Both the position numbers and the translations under genes were made by a program. The notes beneath the pieces are model-generated. The model saw only the letters and a program-made list of their open reading frames with translations, was not told where the DNA came from and did not search any database. A DNA stretch of 64,000 nucleotides. Origin: Mycobacterium sp. URHB0044. GTDB lineage: Bacteria; Actinomycetota; Actinomycetes; Mycobacteriales; Mycobacteriaceae. This document shows positions 1 to 9,643 of the stretch, in pieces (the first letter of the stretch is position 1; each line of letters opens with the position of its first letter). The DNA lies in assembly GCF_000620625.1 (NCBI RefSeq), contig NZ_JIAW01000031.1, positions 1 through 64,000 of the forward strand. The letters are read 5' to 3'.

Positions 1-390
1 ACGCATCCCTCGAATACGAAGGCGTACTGCCGTACCCATCATTTGATCAAGACGTTCGGGGGTGGTCCGGGCGGCTGGTCGGATCAGCAGTTACCCGACG
101 GCACCATCGTGTTGACCGCCCCGACCGGGCACGTCTACCGCACCGAACCCCACGGGGCGGCGATGTTCCCGGCGCTGGGGCAGCCCACGGGCGAGTTGGA
201 CATCACGCCGCAGCTGGAGACGCCGCAGACGGATCGGTCGGTGATGATGCCGCGCCGCAAGCAAACCCGCGATCAGGACCGCCGCGACCGCATCACCGCC
301 GAACGAAACCAACGCCACGAACTCAACGCCGAACAAAGACGCCAACAACGAGCCTGGCGCGCCGCCACCTACGAACCACCACCCTTCTGA
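1..390 (+). CDS. HNH endonuclease of the DUF222/13E12 family, C-terminal part
   Basis: The frame is open at base 1, so this is the 3' part of a gene that starts outside the window; 129 codons are visible. The stretch THPSNTKAYCRTHH followed by LIKTFGGGPGGW resembles the HNH nuclease end of the mycobacterial 13E12 repeat family, which usually joins an N-terminal DUF222 domain to a C-terminal HNH domain. The tail is very basic and rich in Arg and Gln (residues about 85-125), as in other members. The family is multicopy and mobile in actinobacteria; its role is not established. A TTG at 43 could be read as a start but lies inside the conserved HNH region, so I do not use it. Confidence 0.8.
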   Translation, partial: THPSNTKAYCRTHHLIKTFGGGPGGWSDQQLPDGTIVLTAPTGHVYRTEPHGAAMFPALGQPTGELDITPQLETPQTDRSVMMPRRKQTRDQDRRDRITAERNQRHELNAEQRRQQRAWRAATYEPPPF

Positions 391-443
391 TACGACGGCG
401 CGCAACTGGCGCGTAATTCATGACGCTCGACTCGGCGTCGCGC

Positions 444-854
444 TTAGGCGAGCTTCACTTTCAGATACTGCGCAATGCCGATGCGCTCGTAGGTCTGTCG
501 TTGCCTCGCCGGCAGCATTGGCAAGGCCGTCGCCGCGTCGATCACCTCGGGTTCGGTCACGTCGCGGGTTTCACCCTCGGCCGTCACCGTCGCCCGCCCA
601 GCCGCAATCACGTTCTGCAACCAGTCCACTCGGGTGCCGTAAGCCAAGGGAATGACAAACTCGTCCTGCGCACGAACTACCCCGACGGGCGTCGAGTACT
701 GCTTGCCCGACTTCCTGCCCACATGGCGGATCGCGCCGGCGTACGAGTTCTTTCGCCCGGCAAACGTGCCCATGATCGGGTTGAGCAGGTACTTGTTCCA
801 GACACGAATCGCGCGCAGCAGCGGACGGGGCCACGTTCCCGGTGCTAGTGCCAT
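444..854 (-). CDS. Deazaflavin (F420)-dependent nitroreductase family protein
   Basis: A 136-residue protein of the DUF385/Ddn family, split beta-barrel proteins that bind coenzyme F420 (or flavin) and reduce quinones or nitro compounds. Visible features are the family-type HVGRKSGKQYSTPVGVV segment (residues about 44-60), then PLAYG and a DWLQNVIAAGRATV stretch. The ATG at 854 gives the usual length; a frame open further upstream runs antisense to the neighbouring gene and is ignored. It is the last gene of a tetR-DUF308-ddn minus-strand operon, with 8 bp to the gene before it. Substrate unknown. The operator upstream of the tetR gene suggests induction by a small hydrophobic compound (inference). 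Confidence 0.85.
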   Translation of the reverse strand: MALAPGTWPRPLLRAIRVWNKYLLNPIMGTFAGRKNSYAGAIRHVGRKSGKQYSTPVGVVRAQDEFVIPLAYGTRVDWLQNVIAAGRATVTAEGETRDVTEPEVIDAATALPMLPARQRQTYERIGIAQYLKVKLA

Positions 855-862
855 CACAACCA

Positions 863-1441
863 CTAACCCCTGCGGCGTCGGACGTCCGCCGCCACCAGCC
901 ACACCGCTGATACGAGGAAGTAGAACGCGCCGAATGCGGCGTAGGGCGCGATGGCGGCAACGGTGGGCACCTCGGGACTGGCCGCCTGCTTGAGGAACAT
1001 GGCGCCCACCAACGCCGACTGTGCGCCGCTCAGAATCATCGGCCATTGTGCACCAACGCCTTTCCGGCGCCTGATGCCGGTCGCGAGCTGCAGCAGGCCC
1101 GACAGACTCGCCCAGACTCCGAACACGCCAAGCACCGCCCACATGCTCGTGGATAGGGCGACCGCGACGGCTGCGGTCGTCACCCCGCTGGCCACGGCGT
1201 TGAGGGCTTGGCTGGGGTTGCAATTCAGTCCACCGTTGCGCTGCGCATCCACGACGTTGGCAACTGCGTCCCAGGCTGGGTAGATCAGGAGCAATGCAGC
1301 GACGACGGCGGGCGCGCCGTCGGCCAGCGCGAATGCCGCCGCTACCCATACGACGGAGAATCCGGCGCGGGCGAAGTAATACGATTTCAACCAATCGTTT
1401 CCCGTGGACGATTCCGCCTCCACGAGCGTCTTCTCTGTCAT
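863..1441 (-). CDS. DUF308-like integral membrane protein
   Basis: A 192-residue hydrophobic protein with about six predicted membrane segments (around residues 22-42, 47-64, 82-100, 105-122, 135-150 and 160-182), resembling the DUF308 (HdeD-like) group. A GAGGAG ribosome binding site lies just upstream of the ATG at 1441, which sets the start; an upstream in-frame start at 1507 lies inside the end of the tetR gene. It sits between the tetR gene (49 bp gap) and the F420-type oxidoreductase (8 bp gap), so the three are probably co-transcribed. No catalytic motif is visible and the function is unknown. Confidence 0.75.
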   Translation of the reverse strand: MTEKTLVEAESSTGNDWLKSYYFARAGFSVVWVAAAFALADGAPAVVAALLLIYPAWDAVANVVDAQRNGGLNCNPSQALNAVASGVTTAAVAVALSTSMWAVLGVFGVWASLSGLLQLATGIRRRKGVGAQWPMILSGAQSALVGAMFLKQAASPEVPTVAAIAPYAAFGAFYFLVSAVWLVAADVRRRRG

Positions 1442-1490
1442 TTCTTCTCCTCTTCCACGAACGGGATACAGGCGCGAGCGATCCAGGTGA

Positions 1491-2072
1491 CTATTGGGGC
1501 GCCACAAGCCTTTCCATCAATGTCTGCGTGATGGTGGTGAAGACCTTCGTATCGCCATAGGCCCGAGCCGACAGCATCGCGCCGTGCACGGTGGCCATGA
1601 ACATCTCGGCCTCGGAATGCGACGTCCCATTCAGAATGAGGCTGCCTTGGGTCACGCCCTGTTCGAACACGGCGGCCAGCCACGCCGACAGCGCCTGGAA
1701 GTAGCCCTTCACCTGCCGCGCAAGTTCCTGCGGAAGCAGCGGAAGCTCGTTCGCGAGCAGAGCGCATACGCAGAATGCGGTGGTCGGATCGCCGATGCAG
1801 CTCTCCCAGAAGCCGATGTAGGCATGAAGCCGAGCGATCGGGTCGGGAAAGGCCCTTTCCATTTCCGCGATCCCCGCGTCGAATTCTTCGCGATACCGCT
1901 CAAGAAGCGTTCGGACCAAATCGACCTTGGTGGGGAAATGGTGGTGAATGCTTGCCTTGCGGATTCCGACGTCGTCGGCGATGTCGGCATAACTAAAGCC
2001 GTTGTACCCACCGGCGATGATCAATGAACGGGCGCAACGGATGATCTCGTCCGACGTCGCGGTGGAAGCCAT
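1491..2072 (-). CDS. TetR/AcrR family transcriptional regulator
   Basis: A 193-residue TetR-type repressor. The N-terminal helix-turn-helix is clear: RCARSLIIAGGYNGFSYADI followed by ADDVGIRKASIHHHFPTK at about residues 12-49. The C-terminal half (about 70-190) is the ligand and dimerisation domain; it carries several Cys residues (CVCALL near 100) that could sense an electrophile, which is speculative. The ATG at 2072 lies 8 bp from a perfect 20-bp palindrome at 2081-2100, so the gene very probably represses itself and the two downstream genes. It follows prcA on the same strand but is separated from it by the palindrome and its own promoter space. Confidence 0.9.
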   Translation of the reverse strand: MASTATSDEIIRCARSLIIAGGYNGFSYADIADDVGIRKASIHHHFPTKVDLVRTLLERYREEFDAGIAEMERAFPDPIARLHAYIGFWESCIGDPTTAFCVCALLANELPLLPQELARQVKGYFQALSAWLAAVFEQGVTQGSLILNGTSHSEAEMFMATVHGAMLSARAYGDTKVFTTITQTLMERLVAPQ

Positions 2073-2080
2073 ACTCGATC

Positions 2081-2100
2081 CCTACCTACTAGTAGGTAGG
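2081..2100. promoter_or_regulatory. Perfect 20-bp palindrome, predicted TetR operator
   Basis: CCTACCTACTAGTAGGTAGG reads the same on both strands. It lies 8 bp upstream of the tetR start codon, where bound repressor would block promoter or ribosome access. Size and symmetry fit a TetR dimer site. Confidence 0.8.
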
Positions 2101-2152
2101 CGGTCAAACACTGCCTAAGACAATCGGGCGAATCCGTGAGATTTGAGCCGTA

Positions 2153-2881
2153 TTACTCGGCGTCGGCCTTCGAATCCTGTTCCGGCAGAAGAGCTTCCAA
2201 CGCCGAACCGGTGATCCGCCGGAACGCGCGCCGGGGCCGGTTGGCGTCCAGGATCGCGATCTCGAGCGTGGACGGCCCGAGAACCCGTGCCTCACCACCG
2301 TTTCCGGCACCCGCCGACAGCGCATCCACCGCGATCCTTGCGGCCTCGCTCAGGCTCGCGTTCTCCGTGAAGGAGTCGTTGAGTGCGGCGATGATTGGCT
2401 CGGTGGTGCCGCCCATCACGACGAAGTGCGGCTCGTCGGCGATCGACCCGTCATAGGTGATGCGGTACATCTCGGGTGGCTTGGTCTCGCCATAGTGCGC
2501 GACCTCGGCCACGCAGAGTTCCACCTCGTACGGCTTGGCCTGCTCGGTGAAGATGGTGCCGAGGGCCTGTGCGTACCGATTCGCGAGTTGACGGCCAGTC
2601 ACGTCCCGCCGCGAGTAGGCGTAGCCCTGAGTGTCGGCGAGCTGGATGCCACCACGGCGCAGATTGTCGAACTCGTTGAACCGCCCGACCGCAGCGAAAC
2701 CAACCCGGTCATACAGCTCACTGACCTTCTGCAGCGACCGCGACGGGTTCTCGGCGACGAACAACACGCCACCGGAGTACGCCAGCGCGACCACGCTGCG
2801 CCCCCGGGAGATGCCCTTGCGCGCAAGCTCGGAACGCTCGCGCATCGCCTGCTCGGGCGAAATGAAGTACGGGAAGCTCAC
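2153..2881 (-). CDS. prcA: Proteasome alpha subunit
   Basis: A 242-residue alpha-type 20S proteasome subunit. It forms the outer rings that gate the chamber and bind the C-terminal tails of activators such as Mpa. The N-terminus MSFPYFISPEQAMRERSELA is the mycobacterial gate segment, followed by ARKGISRGRSVVALAYSGGV; there is no N-terminal catalytic Thr, as expected for alpha. The ATG overlaps the prcB stop by 4 bp (ATGA), giving translational coupling and balanced subunit supply. Length matches the family. The gene order pup-prcB-prcA is the standard actinobacterial arrangement. The C-terminal 15 residues are acidic and probably disordered. Confidence 0.97.
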   Translation of the reverse strand: MSFPYFISPEQAMRERSELARKGISRGRSVVALAYSGGVLFVAENPSRSLQKVSELYDRVGFAAVGRFNEFDNLRRGGIQLADTQGYAYSRRDVTGRQLANRYAQALGTIFTEQAKPYEVELCVAEVAHYGETKPPEMYRITYDGSIADEPHFVVMGGTTEPIIAALNDSFTENASLSEAARIAVDALSAGAGNGGEARVLGPSTLEIAILDANRPRRAFRRITGSALEALLPEQDSKADAE

Positions 2882-3765
2882 AGGTCGGCCTTACCGTCGT
2901 CGGGGCCGAACGTATCGGCGCGGGAACGGCTTTCGATCACGCTGCGGGCCAGTTCGGCGATCCGCTGCTCGGCGATCTCCTCGGCGCCCTCAGCGCCGAT
3001 GACCACGGCCGTCGGGTAGATCCCGCGGACCAGGTCGGGTCCGCCGGTGGCGGAGTCGTCGTCCGCGGCATCGTAAAGCGCCTCGATGGCGACGCGCAGT
3101 GCGGACTCGGCATCCGTCACGCCGGCGTACAGCTTCTTGATCGACGACTTGGCGAAGATGGATCCAGAGCCCACCGACTGGTAGCCCTCCTGCTCGACGT
3201 TCCAACCGCCGGCGGCGTCGAACGACACGATCCGGCCCGCACCTTCCGAGTCGGGGTCGTCGAGGTCGTAACCGACCAGCAGCGGCAAGGCGATGAAACC
3301 CTGCAGCGCCGCACCGAGGTTGCCGCGCACCATGATGGCCAGCCGGTTCACCTTGCCTGCGAACGTCAGCGCGACGCCCTCGAGCTTCTCGTAGTGCTCG
3401 AGTTCGACCGCGTAGAGACGCGCGAACTCGACGGCGATCGCAGCGGTCCCGGCGATGCCGGTGGCCGTGTAGTCGTCCGTGACGTACACCTTCTGCACGT
3501 CGCGGCCCGCGATCATGTTGCCCTGCGTCGAGCGCCTGTCGCCGGCGATGAGCACGCCGCCGGGGAACTTCAGCGCGACGATCGTGGTGCCGTGCGGCAG
3601 CGCGTTCGACGGGCTCGTCACACCATCGGGACCCACCGCACCACCCGCTGGGAGCAGGTGTGGCGCCTGTCGGCGCAGCATCTCCGTAAAGGACGAGGTG
3701 TCCATGGCAGATGCTCGGTAGATCGGATTGTTGATGGCCAGCTGTTCGCTATCCGGCCAGGTCAC
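2878..3765 (-). CDS. prcB: Proteasome beta subunit (catalytic)
   Basis: A 295-residue precursor of the catalytic beta subunit. The propeptide covers residues 1-59; autocleavage after Gly59 in PHGTTIVAL exposes Thr60 as the N-terminal nucleophile. Downstream motifs GDRRSTQGNMIAGRDVQKVY, TGIAGTAA and SVGSGSIFAKS fit the Ntn-hydrolase fold. It forms the inner rings that degrade pupylated proteins. It starts inside the pup stop codon (4-bp overlap) and ends inside the prcA start, so pup, prcB and prcA form one coupled operon. The propeptide differs from the M. tuberculosis one in sequence but has a similar length. Confidence 0.97.
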   Translation of the reverse strand: MTWPDSEQLAINNPIYRASAMDTSSFTEMLRRQAPHLLPAGGAVGPDGVTSPSNALPHGTTIVALKFPGGVLIAGDRRSTQGNMIAGRDVQKVYVTDDYTATGIAGTAAIAVEFARLYAVELEHYEKLEGVALTFAGKVNRLAIMVRGNLGAALQGFIALPLLVGYDLDDPDSEGAGRIVSFDAAGGWNVEQEGYQSVGSGSIFAKSSIKKLYAGVTDAESALRVAIEALYDAADDDSATGGPDLVRGIYPTAVVIGAEGAEEIAEQRIAELARSVIESRSRADTFGPDDGKADL

Positions 3766-3956
3766 TGTCCGCCCTTTTGGACGTATGCGCGCACGAAGTC
3801 CTCGGCGTTCTCCTCGAGTACGTCGTCGATCTCGTCGAGCAGATCGTCGGTCTCCTCGGCGAGCTTCTCACGACGCTCCTGACCAGCGCCGGTGGAGCCG
3901 GTGGGATCGTCGTCGTCTCCGCCACCACCGCCACGCTTGGTCTGCTCCTGAGCCAT
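3762..3956 (-). CDS. pup: Prokaryotic ubiquitin-like protein Pup
   Basis: A 64-residue, Gly/Asp/Glu-rich, intrinsically disordered protein tag. The N-terminal part (about 9-17) is a GGGGGDDDD run, then a helix-forming EKLAEETDDLLDEIDDVLEE region (about 31-50) that binds the Mpa coiled coil, and a C-terminal QKGGQ. The terminal Gln must be deamidated to Glu by Dop before PafA can ligate Pup to substrate lysines. The ATG at 3956 is preceded by a GGAGG-type site (cctcc at 3963-3967 on the plus strand). It lies 94 bp from dop and overlaps prcB by 4 bp. Confidence 0.97.
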   Translation of the reverse strand: MAQEQTKRGGGGGDDDDPTGSTGAGQERREKLAEETDDLLDEIDDVLEENAEDFVRAYVQKGGQ

Positions 3957-4050
3957 CGCTGCCTCCTGCTCGTCATCAGCGGACTCACAGCCCGCTGGTC
4001 ACATCCACACTACCGGTCGGGCTCCGAATTGCCCGGGAACGCCTTAGTCG

Positions 4051-5547
4051 TCAGTTCGTCAGCTGTTGCACGAGTTCTGCGGCGCTGTCGACCGAATCGA
4101 GCAACGCCCCGACGTGAGCCTTACTTCCCCGCAGGGGCTCCAACGTGGGAATCCGCACCAGCGAGTCGCCGCCCAGATCGAAGATGACCGAGTCCCAGCT
4201 CGCCGCGGCGATGTCCGCGCCGAACCGGCGCAGGCATTCGCCGCGGAAGTACGCGCGCGTGTCGGTCGGCGGGCTGTCGACCGCGTCGAGCACCTGCTGC
4301 TCGGTGACGAGGCGCTTCATCGACCCGCGCGCCACCAGCCGGTTGTACAGCCCCTTGTCCAGCCGGACGTCGGAGTACTGCAGGTCGACCAGGTGCAGGC
4401 GGGGAGCCGACCAGCCCAGGTTCTCCCTGCGCCGGAACCCCTCGAGCAGCCGCAGCTTGGCAGGCCAGTCGAGGATCTCGGCGCATTCCATCGGGTCGCG
4501 CTCGAGCAGGTCGAGCACTTCCGCCCACGTCTCGACGACGTGGGACGCGCGTGGATCCGGATCACGGGAATCGACGAGCTTCGCCACTCGGTCCAGGTAG
4601 ATGCGTTGCAGCGCAAGGGCGGTCAGCTCGCGACCGTCCGCGAGGGCCACGGTGGCACGCAAGGAGGTATCCCTGCTGACCACGTGGACCGCGTGCACCG
4701 GACGGGCCAGCGCCAGGTCGCTGAGGTCGAAGCCCTCCTCGATCAGGTCGAGCACCAGTGCGGTGGTGCCGACCTTGAGGTATGTCGACGTCTCCGCGAG
4801 GTTGGCGTCACCGATGATGACGTGCAGTCGGCGGTACTTGTCGGCGTCGGCGTGCGGCTCGTCGCGGGTGTTGATGATGCCGCGCTTCAGCGTGGTCTCC
4901 AGGCCCACCTCGACCTCGATGTAGTCCGCGCGCTGCGTCAACTGGAAACCCGGCTCGTCGCCCGAGGGACCGATGCCGACCCGCCCGGAGCCCGTGACCA
5001 CCTGGCGCGACACCAGGAACGGCGTCAGACCGGCGATGATCGAGGAGAACGGGGTCTGCCGCGACATCAGGTAGTTCTCGTGCGACCCGTACGAGGCACC
5101 CTTGCCGTCGACGTTGTTCTTGTACAACTGCAGCTTGGCGGCTCCGGGGACGCTGGCCACGTGGCGGGCGGCGGCCTCCATCACCCGTTCCCCGGCCTTG
5201 TCCCAGATCACGGCGTCCATCGGGTCGGTGACCTCGGGCGCGGAGTACTCCGGGTGGGCATGGTCGACGTATAGGCGCGCGCCGTTGGTGAGGATCATGT
5301 TGGCCGCACCGACCTCGTCGGCGTCCACGACAGGAGGCGGGCCGGTGGTGCGGCTCAGGTCGAATCCGCGGGCGTCGCGCAGCGGCGACTCCACCTCGTA
5401 ATCCCACCGGGTCCGCTTGGCGCGCTGGATCCCCGCGGCGGCCGCATAGGCCAGCACGGCTTGTGTCGACGTGAGGATCGGATTCGCGGTCGGGTCGGAC
5501 GGCGAGGAGATGCCGTACTCGACCTCGGTTCCGATGATCCTTTGCAT
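4051..5547 (-). CDS. dop: Pup deamidase/depupylase Dop
   Basis: A 498-residue member of the carboxylate-amine ligase-like Dop/PafA family. It deamidates the C-terminal Gln of Pup and also removes Pup from substrates. The N-terminal strand MQRIIGTEVEYGIS carries the metal-binding Glu residues; YKNNVDGKGASYGSHENYL and the R-rich LVARGSMKRLVTEQQV region are typical. I choose ATG 5547 because homologues begin MQRIIGTE; an upstream frame to 5616 adds 23 unlike residues. It is upstream of pup on the same strand. The intergenic space to mspA (173 bp) must hold its promoter. Confidence 0.95.
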   Translation of the reverse strand: MQRIIGTEVEYGISSPSDPTANPILTSTQAVLAYAAAAGIQRAKRTRWDYEVESPLRDARGFDLSRTTGPPPVVDADEVGAANMILTNGARLYVDHAHPEYSAPEVTDPMDAVIWDKAGERVMEAAARHVASVPGAAKLQLYKNNVDGKGASYGSHENYLMSRQTPFSSIIAGLTPFLVSRQVVTGSGRVGIGPSGDEPGFQLTQRADYIEVEVGLETTLKRGIINTRDEPHADADKYRRLHVIIGDANLAETSTYLKVGTTALVLDLIEEGFDLSDLALARPVHAVHVVSRDTSLRATVALADGRELTALALQRIYLDRVAKLVDSRDPDPRASHVVETWAEVLDLLERDPMECAEILDWPAKLRLLEGFRRRENLGWSAPRLHLVDLQYSDVRLDKGLYNRLVARGSMKRLVTEQQVLDAVDSPPTDTRAYFRGECLRRFGADIAAASWDSVIFDLGGDSLVRIPTLEPLRGSKAHVGALLDSVDSAAELVQQLTN

Positions 5548-5720
5548 GACCTCAAGCCTAGGTGACGCAGATGTCCACCGTGAGTGCCGGTGCATGCGAT
5601 GGACACCCTGGCGCACCGATCCGTTAACGATTCCTCAGCGTCTTCACAGCGGATCTTTGACAATCTCGTCCCGCTGCCGCCCACCGACGGGTCCGCAGTG
5701 CAACCGACGCTAGGGAGAAG

Positions 5721-6356
5721 ATGAAGGCAACGAGTCGAGTGCTGGTCGCATTGACGACGGCCGTCGCGGCACTGTTCGCGAGCACGGGCACCTCGCACGC
5801 GGGTCTGGACAACGAGCTGAGTGTGGTCGACGGTCAGGATCGGACACTGACCGTTCAGCAGTGGGACACGTTCCTCAACGGCGTGTTCCCCCTTGACCGC
5901 AACCGTCTGACCCGGGAGTGGTTCCACTCCGGTCGGGCCAAGTACGTCGTCGCCGGCCCCGGCGCCGATGAGTTCGAGGGCACCCTGGAGCTGGGTTACC
6001 AGATCGGCTTCCCGTGGTCGCTCGGAGTGGGCATCAACTTCAGCTACACCACCCCCAACATCCTGATCGACGATGGCAACATCACCGCGCCGCCGTTCGG
6101 CCTGAACTCGGTCATCACCCCGAACCTGTTCCCGGGCGTGTCGATCAGCGCCGACCTCGGCAACGGGCCTGGCATTCAGGAAGTCGCGACCTTCTCGGTC
6201 GACGTCGCGGGTGCGGCAGGCGGTGTTGCGGTGTCCAACGCCCACGGCACGGTGACCGGTGCAGCCGGCGGGGTGCTGCTCCGTCCGTTCGCCCGGCTCA
6301 TCGCCAGCTCCGGCGACAGCGTCACCACCTACGGCGAACCGTGGAACATGAACTGA
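5721..6356 (+). CDS. mspA: MspA-family outer-membrane porin
   Basis: A 211-residue porin with a Sec signal peptide (residues 1-27, cleavage after SHA) and a 184-residue mature part starting GLDNELSVVDG. It is close to M. smegmatis MspA throughout; the octameric porin forms the main hydrophilic channel of the mycomembrane. The constriction segment in mature numbering reads D90-D91-G92-N93, where MspA has Asp at 93, so one of the charged constriction residues is naturally neutral. The AGGGAGAAG ribosome site abuts the ATG, and a TTGACA hexamer lies at 5657-5662. It is followed by a two-component regulator. M. tuberculosis has no MspA at this point. Confidence 0.96.
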   Translation: MKATSRVLVALTTAVAALFASTGTSHAGLDNELSVVDGQDRTLTVQQWDTFLNGVFPLDRNRLTREWFHSGRAKYVVAGPGADEFEGTLELGYQIGFPWSLGVGINFSYTTPNILIDDGNITAPPFGLNSVITPNLFPGVSISADLGNGPGIQEVATFSVDVAGAAGGVAVSNAHGTVTGAAGGVLLRPFARLIASSGDSVTTYGEPWNMN

Positions 6357-6399
6357 CGATTCATGTTCCTCGCGCGCCGATGGAAGAATCGGTTCCGAG

Positions 6400-7089
<690 letters not shown>

Positions 7090-8452
7090 ACGCTGACCAC
7101 CGTCCCGCCCCCATCACGGTCACCGATGGACACCGTGCCGCCATGCGCCAGCACGATCTCCCGCACGATCGCCAGTCCAAGCCCGGTGCCGCCCGCGCTG
7201 CGCGATCGGTCGGGGTCCAGCCTGACGAAGCGGTCGAAGACCCGCGCGCGATCGGCCGCCGGAACGCCGGGTCCGTCGTCCGCGACGTCCACTTGAACGG
7301 AGCCGTCCCCGGGGCGCAGCGCCACCTCGACGCGGGAGCGGGCGTGCCGGGCGGCGTTGTCGAGCAGGTTGCGCAGCACCCGGGACAGCGCGTCGGCGTC
7401 GCCGGTGAGCCGGGCAGGCGTGATGTCGGCGCGCACGTCCAACGACGTGGTGCGGCGCAGTCGGTCCACCTCGGCGGACGCCAGGTCGTCGAGGTCGACG
7501 TCGTCACTGCCCACGGTCAGACCACGCTCGTCGGCGCGGGCCAGCAACAGCAGATCGTCGATCAGCGCCTTCATCCGCTGCGCCTCAGGGATCAACGTCC
7601 CGGAGGCGAGGTCGCCGTCGAAGAGTTCCGGGTGTGCGACCGCCACCTCGAGGGCAGAGATGATCGTGGTCAACGGGCTGCGCAGTTCGTGGGATGCATC
7701 GCCGACGAAGCGCTGTTGGGCGGCGTGGCCGGCCTCGATACGGGCCAGCATCTGATTCATGGTCACGGCGAGAGCCGCGATCTCGTCACGCCTGTCCGGC
7801 ACCGGGACCCGCTCGGTGAGGTCCGAGGCGCTGATGTCCGCGACGCGGGAACGGATTTCGTCCACCGACCGCATCGAACGGCGTACCAGCAGGTAGGTGG
7901 CAGACGCCGAGACCGCGATGACGAACGGTGCGGCGAGAGCCAGTGCGACGACCACGGTCCGCACCGTCGACGCGATCGTCGCGCTGCCCTCGCCGACCAG
8001 GATGGTGTATCGGCCGTCCGGCCCGTCGAGGGTCACCGCACTGAACCTGATCCGACCGAATGGCGAAGTCTGCTCGGGGATTCCGATGTGCAACCCGCCA
8101 CCGAGCTCGGCGAGCGGGATCAGCGGGACGTCCGGCGCAGAAGCGGACCGGCGCAACACGCTGCCGTCCGTGGCGATGATCTGTACGGCGACGATGCGCT
8201 GATCGGTCTGCAGCAGTCCCGGCTCGACGCCTTCCGGTCCGGCGCTCTGGACGTCGTCGGCGATTTCACTCACCCGGCCCGCCGCGGCGCTGTCCACCCC
8301 GGACAACATCGTGCGGTAGAGCACGGCCGCGAGGCCGCCGCCCGCGATGACGAGTACGACGAACACGACGCTGGCCGCCACGAACGCCGAGCGGGCCGAT
8401 ATGCCCCATCTCGACGTGAGTCCTCTCGCCATAGCGGCACAAGTCCATCACA

Positions 8453-9619
8453 ATGTCAGCGATGTCCGACATGCAGCAGGTCCACGAGTGGTTCCTGCGT
8501 CGTGGGCTGCCGCTGGTCCTGACCCGACGGGTCCGCTCCCGCGAGCTCGTCGACCGGTCCGCGCCGATGGTCAGCAGCGTCGGAGCCATCACCGCGGTCA
8601 CGATGCTGCTCGCGGAAGTCACCGGCGCGGACCCGGATTACGGCTATGCGGTGCGCCTGGGTGTCATTGCGGTGGTCCTGCTCGCCGCGCCCTTCGCGCT
8701 GTATCTGCTGCACCGCAGCGGAACGCGCTTGGGCGATGCGGGACGCCGCAGCGCCGCCCTCTTGGTGATGGCGACCTTCGTCGTGGTGATGCCGGTGACG
8801 GTCGACGGTTGGTCCGCCGCGGCGGCCGCGGAAGCGCCCGCGTTCGTCCTCTTCACCCTGTTGGCGATCTGGTTGACCTACATCGGCTTCGGTTCGATCG
8901 CGTTGTGGGCGTTCCGGTTTGCGTGGGTGCAATTCGGGGCCCTCGGAAGTCTGATGGGACGCGCGCTTCCGCTGTTGATGTTGACGTTGTTGGTGTTCTT
9001 CAGCGGCGAGCTTTGGCAGTTGGCGGCCAGGATGACCCGTCAGCGGCTGTGGCAGGTCATCGGTTTCCTCGCTCTGGTCGCCGTGCTGTTCGTGGTCACC
9101 ACCATTCGCGACGAGGTCCGGGCGCTGCGCGACGATCGGGCCGAGCAGACCGACCCGACCGAACTTCTGGCCGGGACGCCGTTGGCCGGCCGACTCGACC
9201 ACGCCCCTGCCCGCACTCCCCTGTCCCGGGGTGAACAGTTCAACGTCGTCGCGGTGATGGTGGTGTCGCAGGCAATCCAGGTGGTGCTCTTCACCGCGGG
9301 CCTGTTCGCGTTCTTCCTCGCCTTGGGCGTCATCGCGATTCCCGATGACGTTGCGGTGCTGTGGTCGGCTGAAACGACCTGCTCCGTCGGCCAACCACCT
9401 TGTGCCGGAACGTGGTTCGGCATTCATGTTCCGGTGCCGCAGACCACCGTGCAGACATCGCTGTTCGTGGCCGTGCTCTCGGGCCTGTACTTCACCGTGA
9501 GCACGAGCGTGGACCCGCTGTACCGGCAGCGCTTCTTCGAACCGCTGATCGCCGACGTGGCGGTGAGCCTGGCCGGCCGCGACGCCTACCTGGAGATGGA
9601 GAACGCCGGCCGTAATTGA
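8453..9619 (+). CDS. Conserved mycobacterial integral membrane protein
   Basis: A 388-residue hydrophobic protein corresponding by position to Rv2113. It has about seven membrane segments (roughly residues 40-58, 68-87, 98-115, 127-175 in two spans, 203-220, 268-295, 336-350), a basic linker at about 225-245, and a small loop with two Cys (CSVGQPPC, about 311-318) that could form a disulfide outside the membrane. No transport or enzyme motif is recognisable. The ATG at 8453 or 8462 could be used; both leave almost no upstream space before the divergent kinase, so a leaderless transcript is likely. It is followed 24 bp later by the Rv2114-like gene, likely the same operon. Confidence 0.8.
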   Translation: MSAMSDMQQVHEWFLRRGLPLVLTRRVRSRELVDRSAPMVSSVGAITAVTMLLAEVTGADPDYGYAVRLGVIAVVLLAAPFALYLLHRSGTRLGDAGRRSAALLVMATFVVVMPVTVDGWSAAAAAEAPAFVLFTLLAIWLTYIGFGSIALWAFRFAWVQFGALGSLMGRALPLLMLTLLVFFSGELWQLAARMTRQRLWQVIGFLALVAVLFVVTTIRDEVRALRDDRAEQTDPTELLAGTPLAGRLDHAPARTPLSRGEQFNVVAVMVVSQAIQVVLFTAGLFAFFLALGVIAIPDDVAVLWSAETTCSVGQPPCAGTWFGIHVPVPQTTVQTSLFVAVLSGLYFTVSTSVDPLYRQRFFEPLIADVAVSLAGRDAYLEMENAGRN

Positions 9620-9643
9620 CACGCGCGGTGTTAAGTTCACGTC

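Noticed and set aside
4066..5274. A 402-codon open frame opposite dop
   Set aside because: Antisense to conserved Dop sequence, no motif, no ribosome site.
5657..5662. TTGACA as the mspA promoter -35 box
   Set aside because: No acceptable -10 at the right distance; kept only as a remark, not as a feature.
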